64,000 nt of DNA from Paraburkholderia gardini. Lineage in GTDB: Bacteria; Pseudomonadota; Gammaproteobacteria; Burkholderiales; Burkholderiaceae. The translations under genes and the position numbers were made by a program. Under the pieces are notes generated by a model, which ran no database searches, was not told the DNA's origin, and saw nothing but the letters and a program-made list of their open reading frames with translations. Positions 55,851-64,000 of this stretch are shown piece by piece; position 1 is the stretch's first letter, and the number at the start of each line of letters is the position of its first letter. Where the stretch lies: assembly GCF_907164575.1 (NCBI RefSeq), contig NZ_CAJQYY010000014.1, forward strand, positions 1 to 64,000. The letters run 5' to 3'.

Positions 55851-58800
55851 TCAACGACTTCCTGGCGCAGGACAACCGAGGTCCTGCCACTGATTCCAAA
55901 GCTCTTTGATATCGCTCTGGGTAAAATTTTCGTGCGGTGCCCGACCCATGATTTGTTTTTCAGTATGAGCCCAACGCTGAAAATTTCTGTCGTTGAATCC
56001 ATACCACTTGTCTCCCGGCGCCAAACCACTCGGGTCTGTGAACTGCACCGGATTCCCGCTGACGTAAGCATACGCGTTCGTCTGCCCACTCGCGTAGCCG
56101 ATAGGGTCTTCGCTAATGAACCGCCCAGTCTGCGGACTGTAATACCGGTTCCGGTAGTAATACAACCCCGTCCCATCATTCTCCCGTCCCGTAAACTGCT
56201 GCGTATTCATATCGGCAGCACCAGTCAGCGTCGTCGCACCATAGGGCTCATAGCGGTATTGCGTCTGGATCTGCTGATCAGAGTCGGTCAGTGCGATCAC
56301 GTTGTTGTTGCCGTCACGCAGAAAGTAGCGATCCTGACTCGCATCATCGCCAATGCGTCGCAACGTCTGTTCGTCGACGTCACTGTCCGGGTACGCGGAA
56401 AACAGGCGGCCGCGTTGCGCCCAGTCGCCCGACGGAATCGCAAGATCAAGTTCGTCGCCGTCCCAGAAATAGTTCATCGGGCTGCCGGCCACGTTACGCA
56501 CACGACGCCTCCCGAATGCGTCGTAGCTGAAGGCTGCTGTGACCGCTCCACTCATCTGGCTCAACAGATTCTGCTCATTCCACTCGTAGCGATTCACGCC
56601 GTCGTTTGACAGATTGCCATTCAGATCCCAGGTCAGCGTCTTACCCGCCCAGCGGGTGAGCTGATTCGCGGCGTTGTACTCGATGTCGCTTTGCGGCTGT
56701 GGCAGAACGACTTTCGCCAGACTTCCACCGGTCTTGACGCGCCGTCCTGCGGCGTCATATCCGTATGTCAGGTCGCCAAGAAGACTACCGTTCGATTTCC
56801 GATATGTGAGTCCTGTCAGCTGTCCCGCCGCATCCCACGAATAGTCCGCCGTGATGCCGTTGGCCATGGTCATCCGCGTGCGTCGGCCGAGTGAGTCATA
56901 GGCAAGCTGAACTGTGCGAACGTCGTCGTTAATCTGATACTCGATCTGCGTCACCCGACGCTCCGCGTCACGACTGAAACTCGCGGTCGCGCGATCAAAG
57001 ATGACCTGTTGGAGGTCCCGGGTATCAGGCGCGTACAGGTACTGTGCGTAGCCCTGCTTGCTGGGCCATTCCCAGGCGGCGGTATATTTACCACTCACCT
57101 GCTCATAGGAGAAAAGCGTCACCGCATCGGCCAGGCCCGGCTGGCTGTCCGTCACGTCAGACAACCGGTTCAGCTTGACGTCCCAACCGTACTGCCAGCT
57201 TCGGCTGATCGCAGCCGCTGCTTGCGGCCGGAAATCGACTTTCCGGAGATGTCCCGCCACATCATAGGTATAGGTTCTGACCTGCCCCTTACGATCGGTC
57301 GCCGTCGCGATCTGGCCGGCACCATTCCATGTGTATGACTCGCTATGACCTAATGGGTCTGTCCTGCTCACAGGCAGACCGATCGCGTTATAGGTATAGC
57401 GTGTCGTGACGCCTTTCGCGTCGGCGTGACTGAGCAGGTGGCCGTTGCGATCCCAGGTAAGGTGGGACCGACCGCCGGTTGCGTCGGTGATATCAACTGG
57501 ACGATCCAGCGCATCGAGCGTGCGACGCGTCATGTTTCCGGGCGGATCCTGTATGGCAACAAGCCGTCCCACAGCATCTGTCGTGAACTGCGTCGTCCGG
57601 TTCAGCGGATCCGTCACGGCCGTAAGATCCGGTCCTGTCCATGTATAGCGTGTCACGCCTTTGAGTGCATCGGTCGAGGTAAGCTGGCGCCCCTGTTTGT
57701 CATACGTCATCGTGGTGCGATTGCCGAGCCTGTCGGTAATCGTCACCAGATTTCCTTGCGTGTCGTATCCGTAGACTGTCTTGAACCCGAGGGCGGGGTC
57801 ACCCGCCTGCGCTTCGGTCAACAGCATGTTGTAGCTGTCGTAGGTGCGCGTAACGAACGTGCTGTACTGGTCCGCCTCGCTGATCCGGTTTCCCTGCGTG
57901 TCATACGCGTACCTGTACTGACGATCGGCGGAAGTCACACCCGTGATACGGCCGGTTGCATCGTATGCGAAGGTCTGAACCTGCTGAACGGCCTGTCCAG
58001 CGGGATACGTGTTTCGAACCACACGACCATTTACGTCGAACTCCAGTCGACGGATGCTGCCGCGACGGTCTGTCACTTCGCTCTGCATGACTTTGCCATC
58101 GGCGATCTTATAGGCGAACCCGAATGCACTTCCGTCGGCCAGTCGTTGCGCCACGACGCGATCGTGATCATCGTACGTGTTGGTCATCTGCACATGCTCT
58201 TCCGGATCCCTTACCTCAAGAAGCCGGCCCGCGCTGTCCCAACTGTACTTCCAGACGCCACCTGCGGCATCGGTCACCTGAACCAGGCGATCTTCGCTGT
58301 CGTATGCATACACGACGTGGCGATTCAACGGATCGGTTATGCGGCTAATGAGCGGCGTACCGAGATTGCCGACGACCGACTCCAGAATCAACCCACGGCC
58401 TCCGGGACTGGTAATTTTCGTGATCGCGCCTGTCTTGTTGTCGCGTTCGATCTGCACAACGTTGCCAGCGCGGTCCTGCACACGCGACAGCCGGTATAAA
58501 CCGTTGACTGCTGTAAACCTCTGCACAGCGCCGTCGCGGAAAGTGAGCGTCTTGCTCTGTCCTGTCCGATCCGTGTCGCTGAGGCGCGCCCCGAAGTACT
58601 CACCCGGGCTCGTCAAGTTGTCCCACGTTGTCGAGGCGTTGGGGCGAAGCGTAAAAGGCACGCGTACGCCACTCGGCAAACGAAGCTCAATGCGCTGACG
58701 CATATTGTTTGCGTCACCAGCGTCGATTGTCAGATAACTGTCGTAAGCGAACGTAGCTCCAACGCCAAAAGCACCCACAACGGGCCGTCCGGACGTATCG

Positions 58801-59324
58801 TAAGCACCGCTTCTGTACACCCGGGCGATATCGACCGGGATTATGTCGGCGACATGCAGGTCGTGTGTGACCAGCCGGAACTGTCCCGTAAGCAGATTGA
58901 CCGGATCAGCGCCGCTCGTACTATTGCCACAACCGGCCGTGGCAGTCGCGGCACAACTGCCACCATCCCCGCGCTCGCCGTCCGGCGCGTCACCATCCAT
59001 CGTCACGCTTTCTTCGGGGAGCACGGGCTCCACGGTGTCGCCGGCAGAGGGGCCATTGCAATATTCGTACATCGAGGCCGCCCCATAGCAGGCCATGCCA
59101 ACACTTGCGGTTGCCGCTTTGGAAAGACAAGCTGGATCGGCAGGGTACGCTCCATTGTTCACATAGGCCCGCACACAGATCGGGTTGACCTCTGCATAGG
59201 CGACAGGCGCCTGAAACCACGACATCAAAACAATGATCGCCGATACGGTTGAACGGAAAATCGCTGCGCGACGCAACGCCGGGAGAAAATCTCGCATATC
59301 GGGAAGAGCCGGAAAAGTGGGCAT
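55851..59324 (-). CDS. Sec-signal RHS/YD-repeat protein with variable C-terminal tip
   Basis: The 1157-residue protein has an N-terminal signal (FRSTVSAIIVLMSWFQAPVA, cleavage after AYA), a Cys-containing region, a DUF6531-like block (ADPVNLLTGQFRLVTHDLHV) and then about 800 residues of YD repeats (YDSEDRLVQVTDAAGGVW, YDTQGNRISEADQYSTF, YDAAGRRVKTGG). The RHS core ends TGLYYYRNRYYSPQTGRFIS, EDPIGYASGQTNAYAYVSGN, and DPSGL. The last 56 residues (KWYGFNDRNFQRWAHTEKQI and so on) are the variable tip. A shell enclosing the tip, exported by Sec and kept at the surface or released, is the known RHS model. No PAAR, VgrG or integrase is present. Confidence 0.9.
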   Translation of the reverse strand: MPTFPALPDMRDFLPALRRAAIFRSTVSAIIVLMSWFQAPVAYAEVNPICVRAYVNNGAYPADPACLSKAATASVGMACYGAASMYEYCNGPSAGDTVEPVLPEESVTMDGDAPDGERGDGGSCAATATAGCGNSTSGADPVNLLTGQFRLVTHDLHVADIIPVDIARVYRSGAYDTSGRPVVGAFGVGATFAYDSYLTIDAGDANNMRQRIELRLPSGVRVPFTLRPNASTTWDNLTSPGEYFGARLSDTDRTGQSKTLTFRDGAVQRFTAVNGLYRLSRVQDRAGNVVQIERDNKTGAITKITSPGGRGLILESVVGNLGTPLISRITDPLNRHVVYAYDSEDRLVQVTDAAGGVWKYSWDSAGRLLEVRDPEEHVQMTNTYDDHDRVVAQRLADGSAFGFAYKIADGKVMQSEVTDRRGSIRRLEFDVNGRVVRNTYPAGQAVQQVQTFAYDATGRITGVTSADRQYRYAYDTQGNRISEADQYSTFVTRTYDSYNMLLTEAQAGDPALGFKTVYGYDTQGNLVTITDRLGNRTTMTYDKQGRQLTSTDALKGVTRYTWTGPDLTAVTDPLNRTTQFTTDAVGRLVAIQDPPGNMTRRTLDALDRPVDITDATGGRSHLTWDRNGHLLSHADAKGVTTRYTYNAIGLPVSRTDPLGHSESYTWNGAGQIATATDRKGQVRTYTYDVAGHLRKVDFRPQAAAAISRSWQYGWDVKLNRLSDVTDSQPGLADAVTLFSYEQVSGKYTAAWEWPSKQGYAQYLYAPDTRDLQQVIFDRATASFSRDAERRVTQIEYQINDDVRTVQLAYDSLGRRTRMTMANGITADYSWDAAGQLTGLTYRKSNGSLLGDLTYGYDAAGRRVKTGGSLAKVVLPQPQSDIEYNAANQLTRWAGKTLTWDLNGNLSNDGVNRYEWNEQNLLSQMSGAVTAAFSYDAFGRRRVRNVAGSPMNYFWDGDELDLAIPSGDWAQRGRLFSAYPDSDVDEQTLRRIGDDASQDRYFLRDGNNNVIALTDSDQQIQTQYRYEPYGATTLTGAADMNTQQFTGRENDGTGLYYYRNRYYSPQTGRFISEDPIGYASGQTNAYAYVSGNPVQFTDPSGLAPGDKWYGFNDRNFQRWAHTEKQIMGRAPHENFTQSDIKELWNQWQDLGCPAPGSR

Positions 59325-59333
59325 GGAGTGCAG

Positions 59334-59660
59334 TCAAGTGCCCTGATGGGCATCCAGCAAACTGGCGGAGGGAGATGAAAGAACATCATCGCGGGCGGCA
59401 GAAGTGGCTGCAGCCCGACGGATTGCCGTGATGTTGCCGGCCGCGTCGTAGTCGTAATACGCGGTGTCGCCTGAGACCGTCACGGACGTGAGTCGTCCCA
59501 CCGTGTCGTATCCGTAGGTAATATCGTCAGCGTGAGCCATCGACGGCATGACGAGCGCGCACGCAAGCGCAGCGGCTCCGCTTGACCAGTTCAACATCGC
59601 CAGTCGGGCCCTGCAAAACCGGGCCAAACTCCCCGCCGCTTGCGGAAATGCGTCAATCAT
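59334..59660 (-). CDS. small secreted YD-repeat protein upstream of RHS
   Basis: The 108-residue protein has a strong AAGGAG site and a signal peptide (MLNWSSGAAALACALVMPSM, cleavage after AHA). The mature part of about 55 residues is a single YD repeat pair: ITYGYDTVGRLTSVTVSGDT and YYDYDAAGNITAIRR, then a Ser/Ala-rich end. Its stop lies 9 bases before the RHS start, so the two should be made together. An ATG at 59678 with a longer N-terminus is less likely. The role is unknown: it might plug, cap or seed the RHS shell, or be a relic of a longer RHS gene. Confidence 0.72.
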   Translation of the reverse strand: MIDAFPQAAGSLARFCRARLAMLNWSSGAAALACALVMPSMAHADDITYGYDTVGRLTSVTVSGDTAYYDYDAAGNITAIRRAAATSAARDDVLSSPSASLLDAHQGT

Positions 59661-60039
59661 CGATATCTCCTTCGACATTTCATATGACTTACTGAATATC
59701 TTTCGAAGATACCGAATCGCGAATCGCGCGGCTGTCCTCCCGTTCCGAGATTGCGTCGGAATACACCGGCGTCGGCGAACCGCTGGCTTTCGCCGCGCCA
59801 TTTGCGTACTACATACCGCGTACTGCCCGGGCGACACACAAGATCGAAGCGTGTGGTACCGACCCGTGACGTTCATGCCGCAGCCGCTCGAACCGGATGG
59901 GAGGGCGAGCGCCAATAACCGAAAAGGACGCACCCAGCGCCCTTTCCGTTAAAATCCATGGTTTGGCACTTTGCTCCACGGCCACCCTCCTGCGTGCCCT
60001 GGCGCCCGCGGCGTGGCCCTTATGCCTGAAAGGCACTTC
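59661..60039. other. divergent region between RHS locus and glyQ
   Basis: The gap holds no supported gene. Near the YD gene there is a short ATCTT-TCG-AAGAT inverted repeat and a tandem GAATCGC repeat, which may be promoter elements. The right part is the glyQ leader. Confidence 0.4.
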
Positions 60040-61047
60040 ATGCTCACGTTTCAGCAAATCATCCTGACGCTGCAGTCCTACTGGGACAAGCAGGGTTGCG
60101 CGCTGCTCCAGCCGATCGACATGGAAGTCGGCGCGGGCACGTCCCACGTTCACACGTTCCTGCGCGCGATCGGCCCCGAGCCGTGGCGCGCGGCGTACGT
60201 CCAGCCGTCGCGCCGGCCGAAAGACGGCCGCTACGGCGAGAATCCGAACCGTCTGCAGCACTACTACCAGTATCAGGTCGTGCTGAAGCCCGCGCCGGAA
60301 AACATCCTCGACCTGTACCTCGGCTCGCTCGAAGCACTCGGCTTCGACCTGAAGCAGAACGACGTGCGCTTCGTCGAGGACGACTGGGAAAACCCTACGC
60401 TCGGCGCATGGGGGCTCGGCTGGGAAGTCTGGCTGAACGGCATGGAAGTCACGCAGTTCACGTATTTCCAGCAGGTGGGCGGTCTCGACTGCAAGCCGGT
60501 GCTCGGCGAAATCACTTACGGGCTCGAACGTCTCGCGATGTATCTGCAGAAGGTCGAGAACGTGTACGACCTCGTCTGGACCGAATGGGAAGAGCAAGGC
60601 CCGAACGGCCCGGAAACGCGTCGCCTCACGTATGGCGACGTGTATCACCAGAACGAAGTCGAACAGTCGACGTACAACTTCGAACACGCGAACGTCGATC
60701 TGCTGTTCACGTTCTTCAACAGCTACGAAGCGGAAGCGAAGCGCATGATCGACGCGCAGATCGCGTTGCCCGCGTACGAACTCGTGCTGAAGGCCGGTCA
60801 CACGTTCAACCTGCTCGACGCGCGCGGCGCGATTTCCGTGACGGAGCGCGCGGCGTATATCGGCCGCATCCGCGCGCTGTCGCGTCTTGTTGCACAGGCC
60901 TACTACGATTCGCGCGAGAAGCTCGGCTTCCCGATGCTCGGCAATCCGGTGCACGGCGTGCCCGGCCTCACCACCGATGCACAGGACGCCGCGATGCCCG
61001 CCTGGGCGCCGCCGCTCAAAGTCGAACGCAAGATCGATCCGGACTGA
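60040..61047 (+). CDS. glyQ: glycyl-tRNA synthetase, alpha subunit
   Basis: GlyQ (335 residues) is the catalytic subunit of the tetrameric glycyl-tRNA synthetase. It has [40 protein letters not shown], the long block [20 protein letters not shown] and [20 protein letters not shown]. The start at 60040 is preferred over ATG 60022. GlyS follows 15 bases downstream. Confidence 0.97.
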   Translation: MLTFQQIILTLQSYWDKQGCALLQPIDMEVGAGTSHVHTFLRAIGPEPWRAAYVQPSRRPKDGRYGENPNRLQHYYQYQVVLKPAPENILDLYLGSLEALGFDLKQNDVRFVEDDWENPTLGAWGLGWEVWLNGMEVTQFTYFQQVGGLDCKPVLGEITYGLERLAMYLQKVENVYDLVWTEWEEQGPNGPETRRLTYGDVYHQNEVEQSTYNFEHANVDLLFTFFNSYEAEAKRMIDAQIALPAYELVLKAGHTFNLLDARGAISVTERAAYIGRIRALSRLVAQAYYDSREKLGFPMLGNPVHGVPGLTTDAQDAAMPAWAPPLKVERKIDPD

Positions 61048-61062
61048 CGAGACCACGAACAC

Positions 61063-63156
61063 ATGACTCATCCCCAACACACCCTGCTCGTCGAACTGCT
61101 GACCGAGGAACTGCCGCCGAAAGCGCTCGCGCGTCTCGGTGATGCATTCGCTGAAGGCATCGCGCAGCGCCTCGCGGCGCGCGACCTGATCGACGGCGAA
61201 CCGTCGTTCGAACGTTACGCCACGCCGCGGCGTCTCGCGATCGTCATCCAGAACGTACGCGACGTCGCGCCTGAAAAGCACGTGCGCGAGAAGGTGCTGC
61301 CCGTATCCGTGGCGCTCGACAAGGACGGCCAACCCACCGCGCCGCTCGCGAAGAAACTCGCGGCGCTCGGCTTCCCCGATTTCTCGGTGAACGATCTCGA
61401 ACGCGCACCGGACGGCAAGGCCGAAGCGTTCTTCCTGCGCTACGCCGCACCTGGCGCCACGCTCACCGAAGGCCTGCAGGCCGCGCTCGACGAAACGCTC
61501 GCAAAGCTGCCGATCCCGAAGGTCATGACCTATCAGCGTCCTGACGGCGCCAACGTGCAGTTCGTGCGTCCGGCACATCGTTTGACCGTGCTTCATGGCG
61601 ACACGGTCGTGCCGGTCAGCGCACTCGGTGTCGATGCCGACGATACGACACTCGGCCATCGTTTCCTGTCGGAAGGTTTCGTGCAGATCCAGCACGCTGA
61701 CGTCTACGCGGAAACGCTGATGCACAAGGGCCGCGTGATCGCGAGTTTCGCGGAACGCAAGGAAAGCATCCGCACGCATCTGCTCGCGCAGGCCGAAGGC
61801 GACCAGGTCGTGATGCCCGAAGCGCTGCTCGACGAAGTGACGTCGCTGGTCGAATGGCCGGCTGTGTACACCTGTCACTTCGAGGACGAATTCCTGCAGG
61901 TGCCGCAGGAATGTCTAATCCTCACGATGCAGACGAACCAGAAGTACTTCGCGCTCACCGATGCGGCGGGCAAACTGCGCTCGCGTTTCCTGATCGTCTC
62001 GAACATCGAGACGAAGACGCCGGGCGACATCATCGAAGGCAATGAGCGGGTGGTGCGTCCGCGTCTTGCCGATGCGAAGTTCTTCTTCACGCAGGACAAG
62101 AAAAAGCCGCTCGCCGATCGCGTGCCGCTCCTCGCGAACGTCGTGTATCACAACAAGCTCGGCTCGGCGCTGCAACGCGTCGAACGTGTCGAGGCGCTGG
62201 CTGGCGCGATCGCCTGCATGATGAACGCGGACGTCGGGCTCGCCACGCGCGCGGCGCGTCTCGCGAAGGCCGATCTGATCACCGACATGGTCGGCGAATT
62301 CCCGGAACTGCAGGGCACGATGGGCACGTACTACGCGCGCCACGACGGCGAGCCGGAAGAAGTCGCGCTCGCGTGCTCGGAACACTATCAGCCGCGGTTC
62401 TCCGGCGACGCGCTGCCGGCCACCACCACCGGCACGATCGTCGCGCTCGCGGACAAGCTCGAAACGCTCGTCGGCATCTGGGGCATCGGCCTGCAACCAA
62501 CCGGCGAAAAAGACCCGTTCGCGCTGCGCCGTCATGCGCTGGGCGTGCTGCGTATCCTCGTCGAGAAGCCGTTGCCGCTCGACCTCGTCGAACTGCTGCG
62601 CGCGGCGTATGCGCAGTTCGCATCGGTGCCGAACGTCGCCGATTCGACGGCGGCGATCTACGAATTCTGCATGGACCGCCTGAAGGGTCTGCTCCGTGAA
62701 CGCGGCTACGCTGCAGGCGAAATCGACGCGGTGCTGGCACTGAACCCGACGCGCCTCGACGACATCGTCGCCCGGCTCGACGCCGTGCGCGAATTCGCGG
62801 CGCTCACCGAAGCGGCCTCGCTCGCGGCGGCGAACAAGCGGATCTCGAACATCCTGAAGAAGTCGGAAGGTACAACGGGTGGCGTGCAGACCGCGCTCTT
62901 CGTCGAACCCGCGGAAAAGGCGTTGTACGCGCAGCTCGAACAGGTTGCGCCGCGCGTGCAGAAGCAGCTGGCCGGGCGCAACTACACGGGCGCGCTCACC
63001 GCGCTTGCCGCGTTGCGTGAACCGGTCGATGCGTTCTTCAACGACGTCATGGTCAACGCCGAAGACCCGGCGTTGCGCGCGAACCGTCTGGCGCTGCTCG
63101 GTGCACTGCATCAGCAGATGAACTGCGTCGCCGATATTTCGCGGCTCGCTGCCTGA
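61063..63156 (+). CDS. glyS: glycyl-tRNA synthetase, beta subunit
   Basis: GlyS (697 residues) holds the tRNA-binding and HD-type domains. Recognisable blocks are [75 protein letters not shown] and the C-terminal [20 protein letters not shown]. It is paired with glyQ and followed 10 bases later by gmhB. Confidence 0.97.
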   Translation: MTHPQHTLLVELLTEELPPKALARLGDAFAEGIAQRLAARDLIDGEPSFERYATPRRLAIVIQNVRDVAPEKHVREKVLPVSVALDKDGQPTAPLAKKLAALGFPDFSVNDLERAPDGKAEAFFLRYAAPGATLTEGLQAALDETLAKLPIPKVMTYQRPDGANVQFVRPAHRLTVLHGDTVVPVSALGVDADDTTLGHRFLSEGFVQIQHADVYAETLMHKGRVIASFAERKESIRTHLLAQAEGDQVVMPEALLDEVTSLVEWPAVYTCHFEDEFLQVPQECLILTMQTNQKYFALTDAAGKLRSRFLIVSNIETKTPGDIIEGNERVVRPRLADAKFFFTQDKKKPLADRVPLLANVVYHNKLGSALQRVERVEALAGAIACMMNADVGLATRAARLAKADLITDMVGEFPELQGTMGTYYARHDGEPEEVALACSEHYQPRFSGDALPATTTGTIVALADKLETLVGIWGIGLQPTGEKDPFALRRHALGVLRILVEKPLPLDLVELLRAAYAQFASVPNVADSTAAIYEFCMDRLKGLLRERGYAAGEIDAVLALNPTRLDDIVARLDAVREFAALTEAASLAAANKRISNILKKSEGTTGGVQTALFVEPAEKALYAQLEQVAPRVQKQLAGRNYTGALTALAALREPVDAFFNDVMVNAEDPALRANRLALLGALHQQMNCVADISRLAA

Positions 63157-63166
63157 GCGCCACATC

Positions 63167-63727
63167 ATGCCAACCAGCGCGAAAAAAATCATTGTGCTCG
63201 ACCGCGACGGCGTGATTAACGTCGATTCGGATGCGTACATCAAATCGCCAGACGAATGGATCGTACTGCCGGGCGCGCTCGAAGCAATCGCGCGCCTGAC
63301 CCAGGCGGGATATCGCATCGCGGTCGCGACGAACCAGTCGGGCATCGGGCGCGGTCTTTTCGACATGAACACGCTGAACGCGATGCATCTGAAGATGCAC
63401 AAGATGGTCGCGGCGGTCGGCGGCCGCATCGACGCCGTGTTCTTCTGTCCGCATACGGCGGAAGATCAATGCGAATGCCGCAAGCCGAAGCCCGGCATGC
63501 TGAAGATGATCGCCGAACGCTTCGAGATCGATCCGGAAGAAACGCCATGCGTCGGCGATTCGCTGCGCGATCTGCAGGCGGCCGCGGCGATCGGCTGTAT
63601 TCCGCATCTGGTGCTGACCGGCAAGGGCCAGAAAACGCTCGCTGCGGGCGGTCTGCCAGAAGGCACGATCGTGCATGCGGACCTGCGCGCGTTCGCGCTC
63701 GACTTCCTCTCAGAAGAACTCGAGTGA
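63167..63727 (+). CDS. gmhB: D-glycero-beta-D-manno-heptose-1,7-bisphosphate 7-phosphatase
   Basis: GmhB (186 residues) removes the 7-phosphate in ADP-heptose synthesis, upstream of WaaF. It has the HAD motif IIVLDRDGVINVDSDAYI, zinc ligands in FCPHTAEDQCECRKPKPGML, and GDSLRDLQAAAAIGC. Its location after glyS and before plsC is conserved in Burkholderiaceae. Confidence 0.95.
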   Translation: MPTSAKKIIVLDRDGVINVDSDAYIKSPDEWIVLPGALEAIARLTQAGYRIAVATNQSGIGRGLFDMNTLNAMHLKMHKMVAAVGGRIDAVFFCPHTAEDQCECRKPKPGMLKMIAERFEIDPEETPCVGDSLRDLQAAAAIGCIPHLVLTGKGQKTLAAGGLPEGTIVHADLRAFALDFLSEELE

Positions 63728-63767
63728 TGCGACCCGCACGCATCACTTTCATGGATTGACCACACCG

Positions 63768-64000
63768 ATGCGCTTTATCCGTTCGCTCCTGCTGCTGATC
63801 TATTTCGTCGTATTCACCGTGCCGTACGCGATTGCATGCTTCATCGCGTTCCCGTTCATGCGTGCCGATAACCGCTACTGGATGGCCGCGGGCTGGTGTG
63901 CGTCGACGCTGCATGTCGTGCGCTGGCTGAACGGTATCCGCTACCGGATAGAAGGTTTCGAGAATCTGCCCGACGGCCCCGCCGTGCTGCTGTCGAAGCA
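63768..64000 (+). CDS. plsC: 1-acyl-sn-glycerol-3-phosphate acyltransferase (partial, 5' part)
   Basis: The first 77 codons are in the window. They encode a membrane anchor (MRFIRSLLLLIYFVVFTVPY) and the beginning of the acyltransferase domain (IRYRIEGFENLPDGPAVLLS, KH), where the catalytic HxxxxD starts at the window end. Gene order after gmhB supports the call. It acylates lysophosphatidic acid in phospholipid synthesis. Confidence 0.88.
   Translation, partial: MRFIRSLLLLIYFVVFTVPYAIACFIAFPFMRADNRYWMAAGWCASTLHVVRWLNGIRYRIEGFENLPDGPAVLLSK

Noticed and set aside
55851..59324. RHS protein as a type VI secretion effector
   Set aside because: It has a Sec signal peptide and lacks PAAR and VgrG neighbours, so export by the general pathway fits better.

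Overview
The window is bacterial chromosome, GC-rich with strong third-position GC bias. Gene content and order match a member of the Burkholderiaceae, most likely Paraburkholderia, Caballeronia or Burkholderia. Diagnostic neighbourhoods are recA-recX-(DUF2889)-sucC-sucD-terC-pilin-pglL, the chain miaB-phoH-ybeY-chaC-corC-lnt, and glyQ-glyS-gmhB-plsC. The genus assignment is inferred from synteny and protein sequence; no 16S gene is present.

Layout. 1-7 kb: waaF (LPS core), a small NTF2-like gene, a YheT hydrolase, a BepA-type periplasmic metalloprotease, moaC and a methyltransferase. 7-10.6 kb: a general O-oligosaccharyltransferase (PglL type) directly downstream of a type IV pilin, then a TerC-type membrane protein. 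10.7-15.7 kb: sucD, sucC, a DUF2889 gene, recX and recA, all on the minus strand, with a perfect LexA box in front of recA. 15.9-20.2 kb: a two-component pair and an MHS-family transporter.

20.3-25.8 kb is a 5.4 kb integrative island. An intact elongator tRNA-Met sits at the left, a tyrosine integrase lies next to it, and a 47-bp copy of the tRNA 3' end marks the right boundary. The cargo is an unrecognised gene with a HEPN-like Rx4H motif, a truncated trbJ remnant, a C-terminal gene fragment, a CoiA-like nuclease gene broken by one amber codon, and an overlapping ImmA/IrrE-peptidase plus DUF4411 (PIN-like) pair. It looks like a decayed mobile element that still carries a toxin-antitoxin or defence type module.

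26-46 kb is mostly metabolism: a frameshifted FadR/DgoR-type regulator divergent from galactonate dehydratase, copD, two multihaem cytochromes c, a haemolysin III family protein, rhlE, a PNPOx-like protein, a ferritin-like protein, an MFS transporter with a gamma-glutamyltransferase, and a glycerol 3-phosphate set (DeoR/GlpR regulator, glpD, glpK). A HAD phosphatase and ribB follow; ribB has a clear FMN riboswitch. 47-48 kb holds an XRE-cupin regulator and the 3' remnant of a LysR regulator.

48-64 kb is a translation and envelope housekeeping run, interrupted between lnt and glyQ by a roughly 5 kb minus-strand polymorphic-toxin locus. That locus has a small secreted YD-repeat protein, a 1157-residue Sec-signal RHS protein with a 56-residue variable tip, and two immunity-type small genes. 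The last gene, a PlsC-type acyltransferase, runs off the window.

The most unusual parts are the tRNA-Met island (with helically phased CGGTGCA repeats next to the integrase), the two-component secreted YD/RHS locus, and the pilin-PglL pair, in which the pilin itself looks like a substrate.
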